Origin: Shewanella gelidii
GTDB lineage: Bacteria; Pseudomonadota; Gammaproteobacteria; Enterobacterales; Shewanellaceae
Length of the DNA: 64,000 nt
Direction of reading: 5' to 3'
Assembly (NCBI RefSeq): GCF_014647855.1
Contig: NZ_BMPZ01000001.1
Location: 186,001-250,000 of the forward strand
Shown here: positions 26,518-36,036 of the stretch, one piece after another
Numbering within the stretch: the stretch's first letter is position 1
How the letters are laid out: each line of letters opens with the position of its first letter
The notes under the pieces: model-generated
Databases searched by the model: none
Told to the model about the DNA's origin: nothing
The model's input: only the letters and a program-made list of their open reading frames with translations
Position numbers and translations under genes: made by a program

Positions 26518-27983
26518 TAATCTAACTCCTTAAATAACTTTTCCATTGATTGTTTTAAATTATCTGATGACTGTTGCCACTCTTGATAAGCTGTCGCAAA
26601 ACAGGCTTCTTCGCTATTAACTAAGGAGTCAGGACGAACGTATAAATTAATGGCCATATTGGCTTTCTTATCTAAAACCTCTAGTTTGTCGACTAACACA
26701 GCAAAGTTATCTTCACTTTCAAATTTGCTATACGCATTAAATATTTTGTCGATATGAACTTGATCTAGATAACCAATATTTTTATCCTGCCTAACTTCTT
26801 TTACCGCATTTATAAATAAGATTTTTCCCTTTTTATGATCTTCTTTGTTTGTTTTAGTAATTAACAAACATGCTTCCATTGGCGAGTTATAGAAGAGATT
26901 TGGTCCTAAGCCTATTACACACTCAACCAAATCTTGCTCAATCATTTTCTTACGCATTTCAGCTTCTGAATCACGGAACAAAATACCATGAGGCCAAAGT
27001 GAAATTGAACGACCATTACCTAGATCTAAGCTTTTTTGAATGTGTTGTTGGAATGCATAATCTGCACAACCTTGTGGTGGCATGCCCCATAAATTTCGAC
27101 CGAAAGGATCATTTTCGAATGCGCCACGATCCCATGATTTAATTGAGTAAGGAGGGTTAGCTAAGATAACGTTAAACTTTTTAAGTTCATCGTTTTCTAG
27201 CAAGCCTGGATTAGACAAGGTATTGCCACGCACGATATCGAACTCTTCAATGCCATGCATAAACATGTTCATTCGAGCAATAGCTGAAGTTAATAGGTTA
27301 ATCTCTTGACCATATAACTTAAGTGTTCGGTACTCTTTGCCTTCATCTTTTAAATGCAAGGCGCAGTTAAGCAATAAACCACCAGAACCACAGGTAGGAT
27401 CGTATACTGATTCACCCGGTTGTGGGTCCATGATCATTGTCATCAGTTTAACTACCGTGCGATTGGTGTAAAACTCTGCTGCGGTGTGACCGCTGTCATC
27501 GGCAAACTCTTTGATCAAATACTCGTAAGCATTACCTAGCTTATCGTCAGGTACGTTTTTAAGGTTTAATTTATGCTGCGAGTAATGCTCAATAAGGTTA
27601 GTGAGCATGGCATCAGAAAGTCGGTCTTTATTGGTCCAACTCGCATCACCGAAAATACCATCTAAGGTATCTGGATTAGCTTTTTCAATAGCACGCATGG
27701 CGTTTTGCAATGCTAAACCTACGTTAGTTGTCACCTCTCGAACATCTTGCCAATGCGCCCCATCTGGGATTTGGAAATGATGGTTTTCTGCAAAAGCGGC
27801 ATATTCTAAATCACCATCACTTTCCGCTAAGGCGTTATCAAACTCTTCATCGTATACATCTGAGATGCGTTTAAAGAACATTAACGGGAAGATGTACTGC
27901 TTATAATCACCCGCATCGATAGTGCCACGTAAAGTAGTCGCAGCACCCCAAAGGTATTTTTCTAATTCTTGTTGAGTCATCAT
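26517..27983 (-). CDS. hsdM: Type I restriction methylase subunit M, second copy
   Basis: A 488-residue N6-adenine methylase. SAM motif I is YDPTCGSGGLLLN, motif IV is ANPPY, and the HsdM N-terminal helical domain begins with LEKYLWGAATTLRGTIDAGDYKQYIFPLMFFKRISDVYDEEF. It directly precedes hsdS and hsdR, so it is the likely partner of that specificity subunit. It overlaps the upstream DUF262 gene by 4 bases. It is related to the other hsdM of this operon but clearly diverged. Confidence 0.93.
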   Translation of the reverse strand: MMTQQELEKYLWGAATTLRGTIDAGDYKQYIFPLMFFKRISDVYDEEFDNALAESDGDLEYAAFAENHHFQIPDGAHWQDVREVTTNVGLALQNAMRAIEKANPDTLDGIFGDASWTNKDRLSDAMLTNLIEHYSQHKLNLKNVPDDKLGNAYEYLIKEFADDSGHTAAEFYTNRTVVKLMTMIMDPQPGESVYDPTCGSGGLLLNCALHLKDEGKEYRTLKLYGQEINLLTSAIARMNMFMHGIEEFDIVRGNTLSNPGLLENDELKKFNVILANPPYSIKSWDRGAFENDPFGRNLWGMPPQGCADYAFQQHIQKSLDLGNGRSISLWPHGILFRDSEAEMRKKMIEQDLVECVIGLGPNLFYNSPMEACLLITKTNKEDHKKGKILFINAVKEVRQDKNIGYLDQVHIDKIFNAYSKFESEDNFAVLVDKLEVLDKKANMAINLYVRPDSLVNSEEACFATAYQEWQQSSDNLKQSMEKLFKELD

Positions 27984-29743
27984 TGTTCGGTTAACTCCAC
28001 GGCTTCAGCGTGTAAAGCAACATCAAATATTTGGTGTAACTGCTTTCGTAATAACTGCTTTCTGGCTTCAAAAAATTGTTCAAAGTCTTCCAGTTTGAGC
28101 GATTGCGCTGCTGGTATGTAGTTTCGCTGGCGATAATATTGCTCATCGGTTTCACTCTCTACTACCCAGTTTTCTAGTGGCATCGCATTCTTATTGCCAG
28201 AATTTTCTTGCCCTTCAAGTAACTGAAGGTTTGGGAGTTGATCTCTCAAGTTTTGCCAGCGACTAATCTCTTCTGGATTCAGTTCCAATGCATTCAGAGC
28301 AGGCGTTTTAAATCCGCTGTGAGGATGCATATGATCTTGATGGAAGCTAATTTGGTCTAACTGTAAATCGGGGTACAAAACAGATAGAAGCACAAAACAG
28401 AAACTACCTTTTTTGTATTCTAAGAAGTCTTCAATATCATCACTATCAATGCTGAGTCTCTTACCACCAGCAAGTTTTGTATGCTGATAACTAGTGAATG
28501 AAAAGCGACAATCTTTTAAGGGGAACCCTTCAATGTTACGATCTCTAAGACCGTCACGTAACCCACTCAAGGCTGAGTCAGCTTGACCACTATAGATTTG
28601 TTTTAGCAGACTATGAACTACCAGCTTACGTAGCTCAACTTTTGATTCTTTATCTACTTTCCCACATTTATATAGATAGTAAGCAATTGGGGTCGCCGCA
28701 TAATTGGATGATAGTCTGGTCTTGTTGAAACCAAACTCACGAAGCATCGAAGATGTTTGTGTTAATGCATTAACTATTGCTTCCCAATTATCACGAATCT
28801 TAGCGATATTATTTTTATCGAAAGTTTGTACCTTGAAGCTCATTGGTGCATCAACGAGGAACAAGCAAGTACGCATCAAAAAGTCTGTATTGAAATTAAA
28901 CAGACTATCTTCACCATTCATGCTCTCTATAAGCTGCTCTATTTGCTCTCTACCATCTTCCCAGTGTGCCACCAGCGTTGAAAACAGAAGATCTGACTTA
29001 GATAATATTGTGCCGCCACTGTTTACACGGACAAAAATATCAAGGATCTCATCAAGGTCTTTATCAACAATTTTAAAGTAATTGATTAGCTCATCTTGGT
29101 TTAATTTTTTCGCTAATAAGAACAGCTTTTTCCTAGCTACACGGCCATTGCGCTTAAGCAGGTCTGCATCGTCAGACGCATTACTTTCAAGCTCTTCTAG
29201 TATATCTTGAGGGTCCACATCTTTAGCTTGTTTTAGTATATCCCTTACTAGGTAGAAATAGTTAGCATCATCCTTAATTAACGCATCCTTTTTCTCTAAA
29301 AACTTAAACTCGTATGTTTGTTCATCACCAAACAAATTTAGATACAGTTGGCGTTCAGGATAAGCATTATTGGTTGCCTTCTTCGCGTATTTTCTCTTTG
29401 AGCAATAAACACCCTGTAAGGCAATATACAGAGAGCTAATTCGTTGCTGGCCATCAAGAACGCCTCGTACTTCTTGAGTAAAGTCTTTACGCACTAACTC
29501 ATTCTTTGAGTCACGCTCATGATAGTTTTTGAGAAACTCATAAAAAGTATATTGATCGGCTTTTTCAGCTGCTAAATCCCAAAACAAGAAAGTTCCAATT
29601 GGGTAATCGCGCATGATAGAGTCAAACAGGTTGCAAATTTTTTCCTCCCCCCAAACGAACTTACGTTGAATGGCAGGTAGATAGTACTTGTTATCGCTGA
29701 TATCAGTGATTAACTGCTTAATTGATAAGCTTGAATAAGCCAT
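27980..29743 (-). CDS. DUF262 (GmrS-like) protein within the restriction operon
   Basis: A 587-residue DUF262 protein. The family start is visible (YYLPAIQRKFVWGEEKICNLFDSIMRDYPIGTFLFWDL), as is the DGQQR nucleotide-binding motif, followed by FVRVNSGGTILSKSDLLFS. The C-terminal half has a His-rich segment (HQDHMHPHSGF) in the place of a DUF1524-type HNH nuclease. GmrSD-type proteins cut modified DNA and occur as defence genes. Here the gene lies between two methylase genes, touching both, so expression must be shared. It may restrict phage DNA that carries base modifications. Confidence 0.85.
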   Translation of the reverse strand: MAYSSLSIKQLITDISDNKYYLPAIQRKFVWGEEKICNLFDSIMRDYPIGTFLFWDLAAEKADQYTFYEFLKNYHERDSKNELVRKDFTQEVRGVLDGQQRISSLYIALQGVYCSKRKYAKKATNNAYPERQLYLNLFGDEQTYEFKFLEKKDALIKDDANYFYLVRDILKQAKDVDPQDILEELESNASDDADLLKRNGRVARKKLFLLAKKLNQDELINYFKIVDKDLDEILDIFVRVNSGGTILSKSDLLFSTLVAHWEDGREQIEQLIESMNGEDSLFNFNTDFLMRTCLFLVDAPMSFKVQTFDKNNIAKIRDNWEAIVNALTQTSSMLREFGFNKTRLSSNYAATPIAYYLYKCGKVDKESKVELRKLVVHSLLKQIYSGQADSALSGLRDGLRDRNIEGFPLKDCRFSFTSYQHTKLAGGKRLSIDSDDIEDFLEYKKGSFCFVLLSVLYPDLQLDQISFHQDHMHPHSGFKTPALNALELNPEEISRWQNLRDQLPNLQLLEGQENSGNKNAMPLENWVVESETDEQYYRQRNYIPAAQSLKLEDFEQFFEARKQLLRKQLHQIFDVALHAEAVELTEQ

Positions 29744-31221
29744 TATAAAAAACCTTTTAATACGTTCTTAAATTTTTGTTCAGCATCCAAACTTGCTTGC
29801 CATGCTTGTTTTAAATCAGCCATTGCTTCTTCAACAGAGGGTAATTTGTCTTCAATAATTTTTTCTACATAGAGTGGGATATTAAGGTTAAAGTCGTTTT
29901 CTTTAAGCTCATCCATTGATGCGACTTTTACGTAGTACTCGACATCTTGATAGTCGTGATACCAATCGTAAATTTGTTGAACGTGACTTGGCTCTAGGAA
30001 ATTTTGAGCTCGACCAACACGAATTTGATCAGAGGCATCAATAAACAACACTTTACCTTTCTTATCAGCCGGTTTATTTTGTTTAAAAACCATGACACAA
30101 GCGGCTAGTTGAGTTCCGTAGAATACATTTGGTCCTAAACCGATAACGGCTTCTAATAAATCGCTTTCTAGCAATTGTTTTCTGATTTTACCTTCCGCAG
30201 CCTTTCTGAATAACGCGCCATGCGGTAATACGACTGTCATACGGCCAGTGCTGTTCATAGATTTAACCATGTGCTGCACCCACGCCATATCACCATTGCC
30301 TTTTGGTGGTACTCCAGCAATGTTACGCCCATAAGGATCATTGGCCCAGGTATCAGCACCCCAATCTTTTAACGAGAATGGTGGGTTGGCAATGACACAA
30401 TCAAAGGTTTTAAGGCCATCCGCCTCAAAGAACCCAGGGTGACGCAACGTATCACCACGCAATATTTCAAAGTCTTCTATACCGTGTAAGAACATGTTCA
30501 TACGAGCAATAGAACTTGATGTTAGGTTCTTCTCTTGCCCAAAGAGTTTTAGCGTTCGGTAATCTTCTTTATTGTCTTTAAGGTGATCAACACACTCAAG
30601 TAACATACCGCCTGTACCACAGGCTGGGTCGTAAATAGTTTCACCTTCATGCGGGTCAAGTATTAAGCCAAGAAGATGTACCACTGAGCGAGGCGTATAG
30701 AACTCACCCGCTTTTTTATTGGTTAAATCAGCAAAGTGTTTGATCAGGTACTCGTATGCGTTACCCAGCATGTCAGGGTCAACATTTTGATTTCCTAGCG
30801 TGTATTGAGAAAAGTGTTCAATGAGGTTAATCAGCAATTCATCTGAAAGCTTATTTTTGTTGCTCCACTGTGCATCACCAAAAATACCGTATAAATATTC
30901 TTGGTTAGCTTGTTCTATACCCCGAAGGGCATTTTCAATCGCTGTACCTACGTTAGTTGTTGTTTCTCGAACGTCTTTCCAATGGCAACCATCAGGGATT
31001 TCAAAGCGGTGAAATTCAGGTAATGCTGCGTACTCTTCATCACCATCTGATTCTTCTAGTGCTATACGGAATTCTTCATCGTACACATCAGAAATACGCT
31101 TAAAGAAAAGCAGTGGGAATATGTATACTTTGAAGTCAGAAGCGTCAACTGGACCTTTTAATATCCAGGCGGCTTTTGATAAGTATTGCTCTAATTGGGA
31201 GAGCGTTAGTTTTTCAGTCAT
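29743..31221 (-). CDS. hsdM: Type I restriction methylase subunit M, first copy
   Basis: A 492-residue N6-adenine methylase. SAM motif I is YDPACGTGGMLLE and motif IV is ANPPF (CVIANPPFSLKDWG); the N-terminus begins LSQLEQYLSKAAWILKGPVDASDFKVYIFPLLFFKRISDVYDEEF. The C-terminal NIPLYVEKIIEDKL is typical. Its ATG overlaps the stop of the small HTH gene (ATGA). No specificity gene follows it directly, so it either shares the single HsdS or serves the DUF262 protein. Confidence 0.93.
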   Translation of the reverse strand: MTEKLTLSQLEQYLSKAAWILKGPVDASDFKVYIFPLLFFKRISDVYDEEFRIALEESDGDEEYAALPEFHRFEIPDGCHWKDVRETTTNVGTAIENALRGIEQANQEYLYGIFGDAQWSNKNKLSDELLINLIEHFSQYTLGNQNVDPDMLGNAYEYLIKHFADLTNKKAGEFYTPRSVVHLLGLILDPHEGETIYDPACGTGGMLLECVDHLKDNKEDYRTLKLFGQEKNLTSSSIARMNMFLHGIEDFEILRGDTLRHPGFFEADGLKTFDCVIANPPFSLKDWGADTWANDPYGRNIAGVPPKGNGDMAWVQHMVKSMNSTGRMTVVLPHGALFRKAAEGKIRKQLLESDLLEAVIGLGPNVFYGTQLAACVMVFKQNKPADKKGKVLFIDASDQIRVGRAQNFLEPSHVQQIYDWYHDYQDVEYYVKVASMDELKENDFNLNIPLYVEKIIEDKLPSVEEAMADLKQAWQASLDAEQKFKNVLKGFL

Positions 31222-31388
31222 TTTTTACTCTCTTCTATCCAAGCCTCAAGGTCTTCACGCTTAAAGCGCCAAGAACCGCCGACTTTAAAACCAGGAAGCT
31301 TGCCTTCGCTTGCCAATCTATATGCTGTTTTTTCGGCCAACTTTAGGTAAGCAGCCACCTCTTTCAAGGTTAAAATTTGGTCTACCAT
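31218..31388 (-). CDS. Small excisionase-like HTH protein at the head of the defence operon
   Basis: A 56-residue HTH_17 / MerR-like DNA-binding protein: ILTLKEVAAYLKLAEKTAYR forms the helix-turn-helix, followed by the wing LPGFKVGGSWRFKREDLEAWI. Such proteins act as excisionases or as regulators of restriction operons. Its TGA overlaps the ATG of hsdM. As the first gene it probably controls the operon, but an excisionase role on the island is also possible. Confidence 0.82.
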   Translation of the reverse strand: MVDQILTLKEVAAYLKLAEKTAYRLASEGKLPGFKVGGSWRFKREDLEAWIEESKK

Positions 31389-31470
31389 TCAGAGTGTTAT
31401 CTCATGTTGGTTTAATTAATTAGAACGGGTAGTGAGAGAATATGAGAAAATTGGGGAATCGGCAATGACA

Positions 31471-31528
31471 AAGCTCCCGCTACTAACATAAAGATGCTTT
31501 TTACACCTTTAGTTAGTAGCGAGAGCTT
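31471..31528. repeat. Long inverted repeat near the right side of the island
   Basis: Arms of 17 bases (31471-31487 and 31512-31528) match at 16 positions around a 24-base loop; the core is CGCTACTAAC / GTTAGTAGCG. It follows the ankyrin fragment on the minus strand. No clear T-run follows, so it may be a weak terminator or the end of a mobile element. Confidence 0.6.
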
Positions 31529-31553
31529 CAAAGTAATTACAGTTGGTAAGATA

Positions 31554-31824
31554 CTATTGCGTTGGATAGCGTTCTGATAACAGTTTTAAAACCTTTTTCG
31601 ATTGCCAGTTACTGATTATCATACTGATGTCTACACGCTTATTAGTGTGTTTCTCTAAACAAGTTGCGGCCCAATCTACATTATGATGAGTAGAACCAAT
31701 CATTGCTTCAACTATTTCAGCCTCATCAAGTTCAATCGCAAGCATAAGCGGAGTATACCCATCAAAAGCCAAACTGTGTTCGGCATTAAAATCTGCACCT
31801 CTTTCTGAATCGCCACTACTTTAC
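31554..31824 (-). pseudogene. Ankyrin-repeat gene fragment
   Basis: The frame encodes about 90 residues ending in a stop at 31554. It contains a recognisable ankyrin segment, RGADFNAEHS, then FDGYTPLMLAIELDEAEIVEAMI. In-frame upstream there is a stop codon and no ATG, only a TTG at 31772 that starts mid-repeat, so the 5' part has been lost. It lies between the island operon and core genes and could mark the damaged right junction. Confidence 0.6.
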
Positions 31825-31885
31825 TCGACTAATTTTAGCCTCATTTTGGACTGTCCACTAGCTCACTATCATTAGCATCAAACTA

Positions 31886-31911
31886 AAACACCCGCAATAT
31901 GCGGATGTTTT
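31886..31911. terminator. Terminator after the zinc-ribbon gene
   Basis: The stem AAACAcCCGCA / TGCGGaTGTTT (one mismatch) has an A-run on one side and a T-run on the other, so it can work on both strands. It lies just after the stop of the minus-strand zinc-ribbon gene. Confidence 0.7.
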
Positions 31912-31940
31912 TAAACATTTTACCAATATGGCAACTACAA

Positions 31941-32282
31941 CTAGTTTTGCTTTCTTACAAACTTTGATTTCAACATCATTTGCCCGTGGCCATCGACTTT
32001 ACAGTCGATGTCATGGTCAGCATCGACAAAGCGTTTGATGACGGCTTTGGTGCCCACTTTTAATACTAATGATGAGCCTTTGACTTTAAGATCTTTAATT
32101 AAAGTGACTTTGTCATCTTCAGCCAATAGGTTGCCAACAGCATCTTTAAGAATAATGGCATCAGGATCAACGATCACTTCATTCGGGTTCCATTCATGAG
32201 CACACTCGGGGCAGATCAACTGCGATCCATCTTCATAGGCATAAGGGGATTCACATTTAGGACAAGGTGGGATGTTGCTCAT
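31941..32282 (-). CDS. yjdM: PhnA/YjdM-family zinc-ribbon protein
   Basis: A 113-residue protein with a zinc ribbon at the N-terminus ([25 protein letters not shown]) and the YjdM/PhnA domain ([52 protein letters not shown]). Despite the name PhnA, this family is not shown to be the phosphonoacetate hydrolase; its role is unclear. It is transcribed alone and is the first core gene on the right of the island. Confidence 0.9.
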   Translation of the reverse strand: MSNIPPCPKCESPYAYEDGSQLICPECAHEWNPNEVIVDPDAIILKDAVGNLLAEDDKVTLIKDLKVKGSSLVLKVGTKAVIKRFVDADHDIDCKVDGHGQMMLKSKFVRKQN

Positions 32283-32609
32283 GATGTACTCTCTTTAAAT
32301 TTGAATAATGTTATTCAGTTAGGATTTTGCAACCATCAGGTTAAAGCATAACCTTCGGGAAAAATTTATGGCCACATCATACTCAAGATAACGTACAACG
32401 GCCAGCGTATGCACTTGTGGCGCATCACAATTCTCGCAGTTGCCGTGAGAGGAATCGCTCTCTTCTTTTACCCTCTGCTCTATTGTTAAAAACAGGTTCC
32501 AGCGCCGAACAAGAGAGGACTCTAGCGTTTAGTTTTGCCAATAACAACTTCAATGCAATACCAATATTTGCTATAAGTGCAACAATTAATGCTTTGACTT
32601 TGGTGAGTG
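32283..32609. other. Divergent promoter region of zinc-ribbon gene and LysR gene
   Basis: About 330 bases. One 26-codon hydrophobic frame starts at the ATG near 32409 but has no ribosome site, and I do not call it a gene. Promoters for both divergent genes should be here. Confidence 0.45.
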
Positions 32610-33491
32610 ATGCGAACCCGCTCTGATGATCTAACAATCTTATTGGCCGTCGCTGACAGTGGCGGATTTTCCCTCGCTGCTGAACAGCTTGATATTCAAG
32701 TCGCACGTGTTTCGCGCAGTATCAGTAAGCTGGAACAACAGCTCGGCGTAACCCTTTTTAACCGAACCACAAGACGGGTAGAACTCACTATTGAAGGGCG
32801 ACAATTTGTCGAATCGGTGCGTGGCAGCTTACAGCACATTCGCCAAGCAGAAGAGGCGCTGACCAGCAAAGGGACGTTACCCAAAGGTAAGCTGCGGGTT
32901 GATGCGGCCAGCCCTTTCCTATTCCATCAGTTAATTCCCTTAATCAGAGGGTTCCGCCTCGCTTACCCACACATAGATTTAGAGCTCACCTCTAATGAAG
33001 GTTTCATTGATTTAATTGAAAAGCGCACCGATGTTGCCATTCGAATTGGCAAACTCGCCGACTCTAGTCTCCATGCTAGAGCTTTGGGTACCAGCGATTT
33101 ACATATTGTCGCCTCGGCGGATTATCTATCAGAGCACGGCATACCAAATTCAATCAAAGAATTAAGTCAGCATCAGATTATTGGATTTCATCAGCCAAAG
33201 CATCTAAACCAATGGCCACTACAGGGATGCGACTCCCTCATGCCGACAATTGCAGCAAGCAATGGTGAAACGGTTCGCCAATTGGCGCTTGCAGGCAATG
33301 GCATCGCCTGTTTATCTGGATTTATGGTGAATAGTGATATTTCGGCGGGACGATTAGTGCCATTATTTCAATCCCACAAAAAGCGCTATACCGACCAAAG
33401 CCAAGTGCATGCGGTTTTCTATAAGTCGTCAAATGTTGCTAGACGCATTTCTGCTTTTATTGACTACATTCAACCTCGGTTAACCCTGTAA
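32610..33491 (+). CDS. LysR-family transcriptional regulator
   Basis: A 293-residue LysR regulator. The winged HTH occupies residues about 5-65 (LTILLAVADSGGFSLAAEQLDIQVARVSRSISKLEQQLGVTLFNRTTRRVELT), followed by the substrate-binding domain from about 88. ATG 32610 is chosen over the adjacent GTG. It lies before two Old Yellow Enzyme genes on the same strand and may control them; LysR genes next to flavin oxidoreductases commonly respond to electrophiles, but no ligand can be read here. Confidence 0.9.
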   Translation: MRTRSDDLTILLAVADSGGFSLAAEQLDIQVARVSRSISKLEQQLGVTLFNRTTRRVELTIEGRQFVESVRGSLQHIRQAEEALTSKGTLPKGKLRVDAASPFLFHQLIPLIRGFRLAYPHIDLELTSNEGFIDLIEKRTDVAIRIGKLADSSLHARALGTSDLHIVASADYLSEHGIPNSIKELSQHQIIGFHQPKHLNQWPLQGCDSLMPTIAASNGETVRQLALAGNGIACLSGFMVNSDISAGRLVPLFQSHKKRYTDQSQVHAVFYKSSNVARRISAFIDYIQPRLTL

Positions 33492-33644
33492 GAAGGCGTA
33501 ACAAGGATAAAAGCATTTACTTTGATTTTAGATGAGGCTGATTTTTGCGAAAACTACAAAATTGATTTGTTTTTGTTGCCGTTAATCTAATGAATTACAG
33601 CGGGTAGTATTGGTTCATTGTTAACCAAACAACGAGCATTAACT

Positions 33645-34871
33645 ATGTCTACACGCAATCAAACACCAACAAACCGGGAGAGTTTAACTAAGCCCTCAGC
33701 ATCAGCACAGCCGATAAAAGACACGGCACAATTTACCTCGCCAACTAACCCACTGTTAGAGGAGATCACTCTAGGTCCTTATCAACTGACCAATCGCATT
33801 GTCATGCCACCGATGACTCGCTCACGAGCCTCTCAACCGGGTGATATTGCTAACACCATGATGGCAACCTATTACGGCCAACGTAGCTCCGCAGGACTCA
33901 TTGTTAGCGAGGGCACGCAAATTTCACCAATGGGTAAAGGCTATGCTTGGACACCCGGAATTTACACAAAAGCACAAATAGAAGGTTGGCGCTTAGTAAC
34001 CAATGCAGTGCATGCGAACCACGGGGTGATTTTTGCACAACTATGGCATGTTGGCCGTGTGACCCATAGTGATAACATCGGTGGTCAGAGCCCAATTTCT
34101 GCTTCAGCCCTTGCAGCAAACAAGGTGCAAGTTTTTGTAGATGATGGTCAAAACCAACCCGGCTTTGTGGATGTGAGTTTCCCCCGTGCAATGACAATTA
34201 ATGATATTGCCAAGGTGGTTGCAGAGTTCAAGCAAGCAGCGCTCAATGCCATTGATGCAGGGTTTGATGGTATTGAATTACATGCAGCCAATGGCTATTT
34301 AATCAATCAATTTATTGATTCAGAAGCCAATCATCGCACCGATCAGTATGGGGGAAGCTTGAAAAACCGACTCCGATTTCTAGATGAAGTGGTATCCGCA
34401 GTTGCAGACGCCATTGGTGCTAAGCGAGTTGGCGTACGGCTAGCACCACTGACCACGCTAAATGGAACCGTTGATGCCACACCAGAGCAAACTTACACTG
34501 CCGTTGCGACAATGCTGAACCAGCACAAGGTGGCCTATATCCATATTGCTGAAGCCGACTGGGACGATGCACCACCGATGAGTAACGCATTTAAACAAAC
34601 CTTGCGAGATGCCTATCATGGCGTAATGATTTACGCGGGAAAATATAATCTTAAACGAGCTCTAGATGCTTTAAATAATGGTTTTGCCGATATGATTGCA
34701 TTTGGCCGTCCCTTTATTGCCAATCCCGATTTACCCCTTAGAATTGAACAGAATCAACCGTGGGCGACTCATGATCCACAAACTTTATTTGGCGGCAATG
34801 AGCAAGGGTTTACTGACTATCCAGCTTATGAGCAACTGCAAGGTCGAAGTGATGTGAACAGTGCGCAATAA
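33645..34871 (+). CDS. Old Yellow Enzyme-type alkene reductase, copy 1
   Basis: A 408-residue FMN-dependent ene-reductase. Family features: LGPYQLTNRIVMPPMTRSRA, the ligand region FAQLWHVGRVTH, GFDGIELHAANGYLINQFID and SEANHRTDQYGGSLKNRLRFLDEV, and the phosphate-binding end near YAGKYN and IAFGRPFIANPDLP. About 45 extra residues rich in Thr, Asn and Ser precede the barrel, beyond the usual length. These enzymes reduce activated C=C bonds with NAD(P)H; the natural substrate is unknown. A second copy follows. Confidence 0.92.
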   Translation: MSTRNQTPTNRESLTKPSASAQPIKDTAQFTSPTNPLLEEITLGPYQLTNRIVMPPMTRSRASQPGDIANTMMATYYGQRSSAGLIVSEGTQISPMGKGYAWTPGIYTKAQIEGWRLVTNAVHANHGVIFAQLWHVGRVTHSDNIGGQSPISASALAANKVQVFVDDGQNQPGFVDVSFPRAMTINDIAKVVAEFKQAALNAIDAGFDGIELHAANGYLINQFIDSEANHRTDQYGGSLKNRLRFLDEVVSAVADAIGAKRVGVRLAPLTTLNGTVDATPEQTYTAVATMLNQHKVAYIHIAEADWDDAPPMSNAFKQTLRDAYHGVMIYAGKYNLKRALDALNNGFADMIAFGRPFIANPDLPLRIEQNQPWATHDPQTLFGGNEQGFTDYPAYEQLQGRSDVNSAQ

Positions 34872-34938
34872 ACGACTAGCGACTGAAAATAAAACCAAAA
34901 AACAACCAAATTCGATTGACCAATTTAGGATTCATCCC

Positions 34939-36036
34939 ATGCTATTTTCCCCATTTACCTTTGATGCATTTCAAACTAAAAATCGTGTTGTAATGGCACC
35001 AATGACCCGCTCTCGCAGTACGCAACCCGGCGACATTCCAAATCTATTAATGGCTGAATATTATCGCCAGCGCGCTTCAGCTGGGCTCATCATTAGTGAA
35101 GGAGTACCAGTGTCTGCAGTTGGCCGAGGCTACTCGATGACCCCAGGTATTTATACCGCAGAGCAAATAGCAGGCTGGCAGCAAGTTACCCAAGCGGTCC
35201 ACGATGCTGGCGGCAAAATATTTGCCCAGCTCTGGCATGTGGGTCGTCGCAGCCATGAGCGTATTGCAGGGCAAGCCATCGTTGCACCATCGGCAATCAA
35301 AATTCCAGATCAAGTATACGGCCCGCTACCGGATGGTGGCTTCGGCATGATTGAAACTAGCCCGCCAAAAGCGATGAGCACCAAGGAAATTCTGGCCACT
35401 AAAAATGATTTTGTCCAAGCAGCCAAGAATGCGATTGCCGCTGGCTTTGATGGGGTTGAGATCCACGGTGCTCACGGCTACCTGTTTGATCAGTTTTTAA
35501 GAATTGCCAGTAATCAACGCACAGATGAATATGGTGGCTCCCTAGAAAACCGAATGCGATTGTTAGTTGACACGCTCGCAGCGACGGTCGATGCAATTGG
35601 GGCTAGTAAGGTGGCGGTGAGATTGTCACCAATGGTTACAGAAGGCGCCGCCAGCGAAGACCCTGAAATCGTAGCGCTCACCATGGCACTACTTCAGCAA
35701 CTCGCGCCAATGCGGCTGGCTTATGTTCACTTTTCCGAGAATATAGGCAATTACTTACCTGTAACTACTGATTTTCGTCGACAAGTTCGCTCAGTTTACC
35801 CTCACCCTATTATGGTGGCTGGTAAGCAAACGAAACAAACGGCTCAAGCACTATTGCAAGATGGCTTGGTCGACCTCGTTGCTTTTGGCACACCCTATGT
35901 AACCAACCCAGATCTAGTGGAGCGAATGGCCAATGAACAACCGCTAGCAGAATTTGATTCTGATGCACGCTTAAGCCTATACGGTGGCGGTGCAGAAGGT
36001 TATACCGACTACCCAAGATGTTCTGCAAAACCATAG
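34939..36036 (+). CDS. Old Yellow Enzyme-type alkene reductase, copy 2
   Basis: A 365-residue FMN ene-reductase of standard family length. It shows FQTKNRVVMAPMTRSRS, FAQLWHVGRRSH, GFDGVEIHGAHGYLFDQFLR, NQRTDEYGGSLENRMRLLVDTL and VAFGTPYVTNPDLVERM. It begins 67 bases after copy 1; AGGA precedes ATG 34939. The earlier start at 34861 would overlap copy 1 and is rejected. The two copies are similar throughout, so a tandem duplication with later divergence is likely. A hairpin follows at 36061. Confidence 0.93.
   Translation: MLFSPFTFDAFQTKNRVVMAPMTRSRSTQPGDIPNLLMAEYYRQRASAGLIISEGVPVSAVGRGYSMTPGIYTAEQIAGWQQVTQAVHDAGGKIFAQLWHVGRRSHERIAGQAIVAPSAIKIPDQVYGPLPDGGFGMIETSPPKAMSTKEILATKNDFVQAAKNAIAAGFDGVEIHGAHGYLFDQFLRIASNQRTDEYGGSLENRMRLLVDTLAATVDAIGASKVAVRLSPMVTEGAASEDPEIVALTMALLQQLAPMRLAYVHFSENIGNYLPVTTDFRRQVRSVYPHPIMVAGKQTKQTAQALLQDGLVDLVAFGTPYVTNPDLVERMANEQPLAEFDSDARLSLYGGGAEGYTDYPRCSAKP

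Noticed and set aside
31389..33600. attR copy of the ssrA 3' end
   Set aside because: I looked for the terminal CGCCTCCACCA or the GGGTTCGAG block to the right of the island and found none.
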